A stretch of DNA of 64,000 nucleotides, from assembly GCF_016919705.1 (NCBI RefSeq), contig NZ_CP070368.1:620001-684000 (forward strand), read 5' to 3'. Positions 63,411-64,000 of this stretch are shown in pieces; position 1 is the stretch's first letter, and each line of letters begins with the position of its first letter. This DNA is from Paracoccus methylovorus. Its GTDB lineage: Bacteria > Pseudomonadota > Alphaproteobacteria > Rhodobacterales > Rhodobacteraceae. The translations under genes and the position numbers were made by a program. The notes under the pieces are model-generated. The model saw only the letters and a program-made list of their open reading frames with translations. It did not search any database and was not told where the DNA came from.

Positions 63411-64000
63411 TTAACCCCAGTCGGCTTCGAACTCGCGCCATTCGCCCTTGCTCATGCCGCTGTTTTCCTGCGTCACGGTCTCGCCCGCCAAGCGGCGTTT
63501 CAATGCCTCGGCGCCTTTAGCGGAAAGCTGCACCCCGCCCAGCCGGTAATCCTCGAAGGCGGCATAGGCGAAGGGCACCCAGTCCCTGACGATGCCGCAC
63601 ATCGCCTCGGCATAGGCGCGGATCTCGTATTGCGCATGACTATCGGCCCGCAGCCGCAGGAAGTGGAACAGGTTGTGCAGGTCCACCTTCCAATACCATT
63701 GCGTATAGACATTGGCGGGCAGGTTCATGCGGGCGAGTTCCCGTGCCAGACCCTGCTGGTTCTCCTGGCTCAGCATCTGCTCGTAATGGTCATAACTGCG
63801 CATCGCATCCTCGCGCAGGATGTCGAGGACACGGGCGGCCTCGTCCCCCTCCAGCACCTGGCCGCGGCCCTGATTGTTCACCGTCGATTGCGCGGCAAGC
63901 TGTTCGGGGGCGGGAATATAGAACTCGCGGTCCAGGATCGAATATCGTGCGGAATATTCGTTCACATTCGCGGTGCGGTGGCGAATCCACTGACGCGCGA
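63411..64000 (-). CDS. thyX: flavin-dependent thymidylate synthase, N-terminus beyond window
   Basis: About 196 residues are visible; the gene starts beyond base 64000. The ThyX motif [14 protein letters not shown] is read in-frame from 63995 downward, crossing the apparent start at 63965, which is really an internal GTG valine codon. The C-terminal half has [17 protein letters not shown], also diagnostic. ThyX makes dTMP using FAD and methylene-THF. It is convergent with bdhA. Confidence 0.95.
   Translation of the reverse strand, partial: ARQWIRHRTANVNEYSARYSILDREFYIPAPEQLAAQSTVNNQGRGQVLEGDEAARVLDILREDAMRSYDHYEQMLSQENQQGLARELARMNLPANVYTQWYWKVDLHNLFHFLRLRADSHAQYEIRAYAEAMCGIVRDWVPFAYAAFEDYRLGGVQLSAKGAEALKRRLAGETVTQENSGMSKGEWREFEADWG

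Overview
The window is a piece of chromosome from a high-G+C alphaproteobacterium of the Rhodobacterales, most likely Paracoccus or a close relative. The reasons are the ethylmalonyl-CoA pathway genes ccr and ecm, a MipZ division ATPase, flavin-dependent ThyX, a PdhB with its own lipoyl domain, LpxI, and several families typical of the order (DUF1523, DUF1285, the MoxR-DUF58-BatA-DUF4159 cluster). The assignment rests on gene content and protein character only; no rRNA or tRNA gene was found in the window. Nearly all of it is packed housekeeping and core-metabolism sequence, and I see no insertion sequence, prophage, CRISPR array or integrase.

Layout. 1-8 kb: the tail of an MscS channel, then (minus strand) an AI-2E transporter, gyrA, dsbB and dedA, followed by a zinc metallopeptidase, a coq10-like gene and a sulfotransferase-like gene. 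8-16 kb: gdhA, ccr, an esterase, ecm, a drug/metabolite exporter and an AhpD-like protein. 16-20.5 kb: the translation operon ffh-chorismate mutase-rpsP-rimM-trmD-rplS-rpmE, closed by a strong terminator. 20.6-26.5 kb: a bicistron of two unknown small proteins, mipZ, and a two-gene RND efflux system. 26.5-34.5 kb: pdhA-pdhB-pdhC, ftsB, an M20 deacylase, two membrane genes, hyi and DUF1285. 34.5-41.3 kb: a five-gene MoxR/DUF58/BatA/DUF4159/amidotransferase-like operon. 41.3-44.7 kb: fabZ-lpxA-lpxI-lpxB for lipid A. 44.7-52.7 kb: ridA, a TSUP transporter, a 25-residue membrane peptide, a large Hint-domain protein in a lower-GC patch, DksA-like and entericidin-like genes, a hydrolase and glyA. 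52.8-64 kb: nadK, prfC, osmC, a second exporter, a DUF305 protein, dgt, iscA/erpA, xthA, an orphan peptide-binding protein coupled to two small genes, bdhA, and the start-proximal part of thyX running off the end.

How the parts fit. Ccr and Ecm are consecutive-pathway enzymes of acetyl-CoA assimilation, and their upstream regions share sequence signals that may mean co-regulation. BdhA and pyruvate dehydrogenase feed the same acetyl-CoA pool. FabZ-LpxA-LpxI-LpxB is the usual lipid A cluster, and the translation operon is the usual alphaproteobacterial arrangement.

The less ordinary material is small or non-coding. A dispersed element with core GGGTATTTGGGCAACGAA recurs in at least seven intergenic places, twice as inverted pairs forming long hairpins. 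A compact sRNA or attenuator candidate sits before bdhA. Three entericidin-like lipoproteins (two not previously obvious because of their size), a 25-residue membrane peptide and an unknown bicistron are the small-gene highlights. The beta-repeat/Hint protein is the best candidate for an acquired, poorly described gene.
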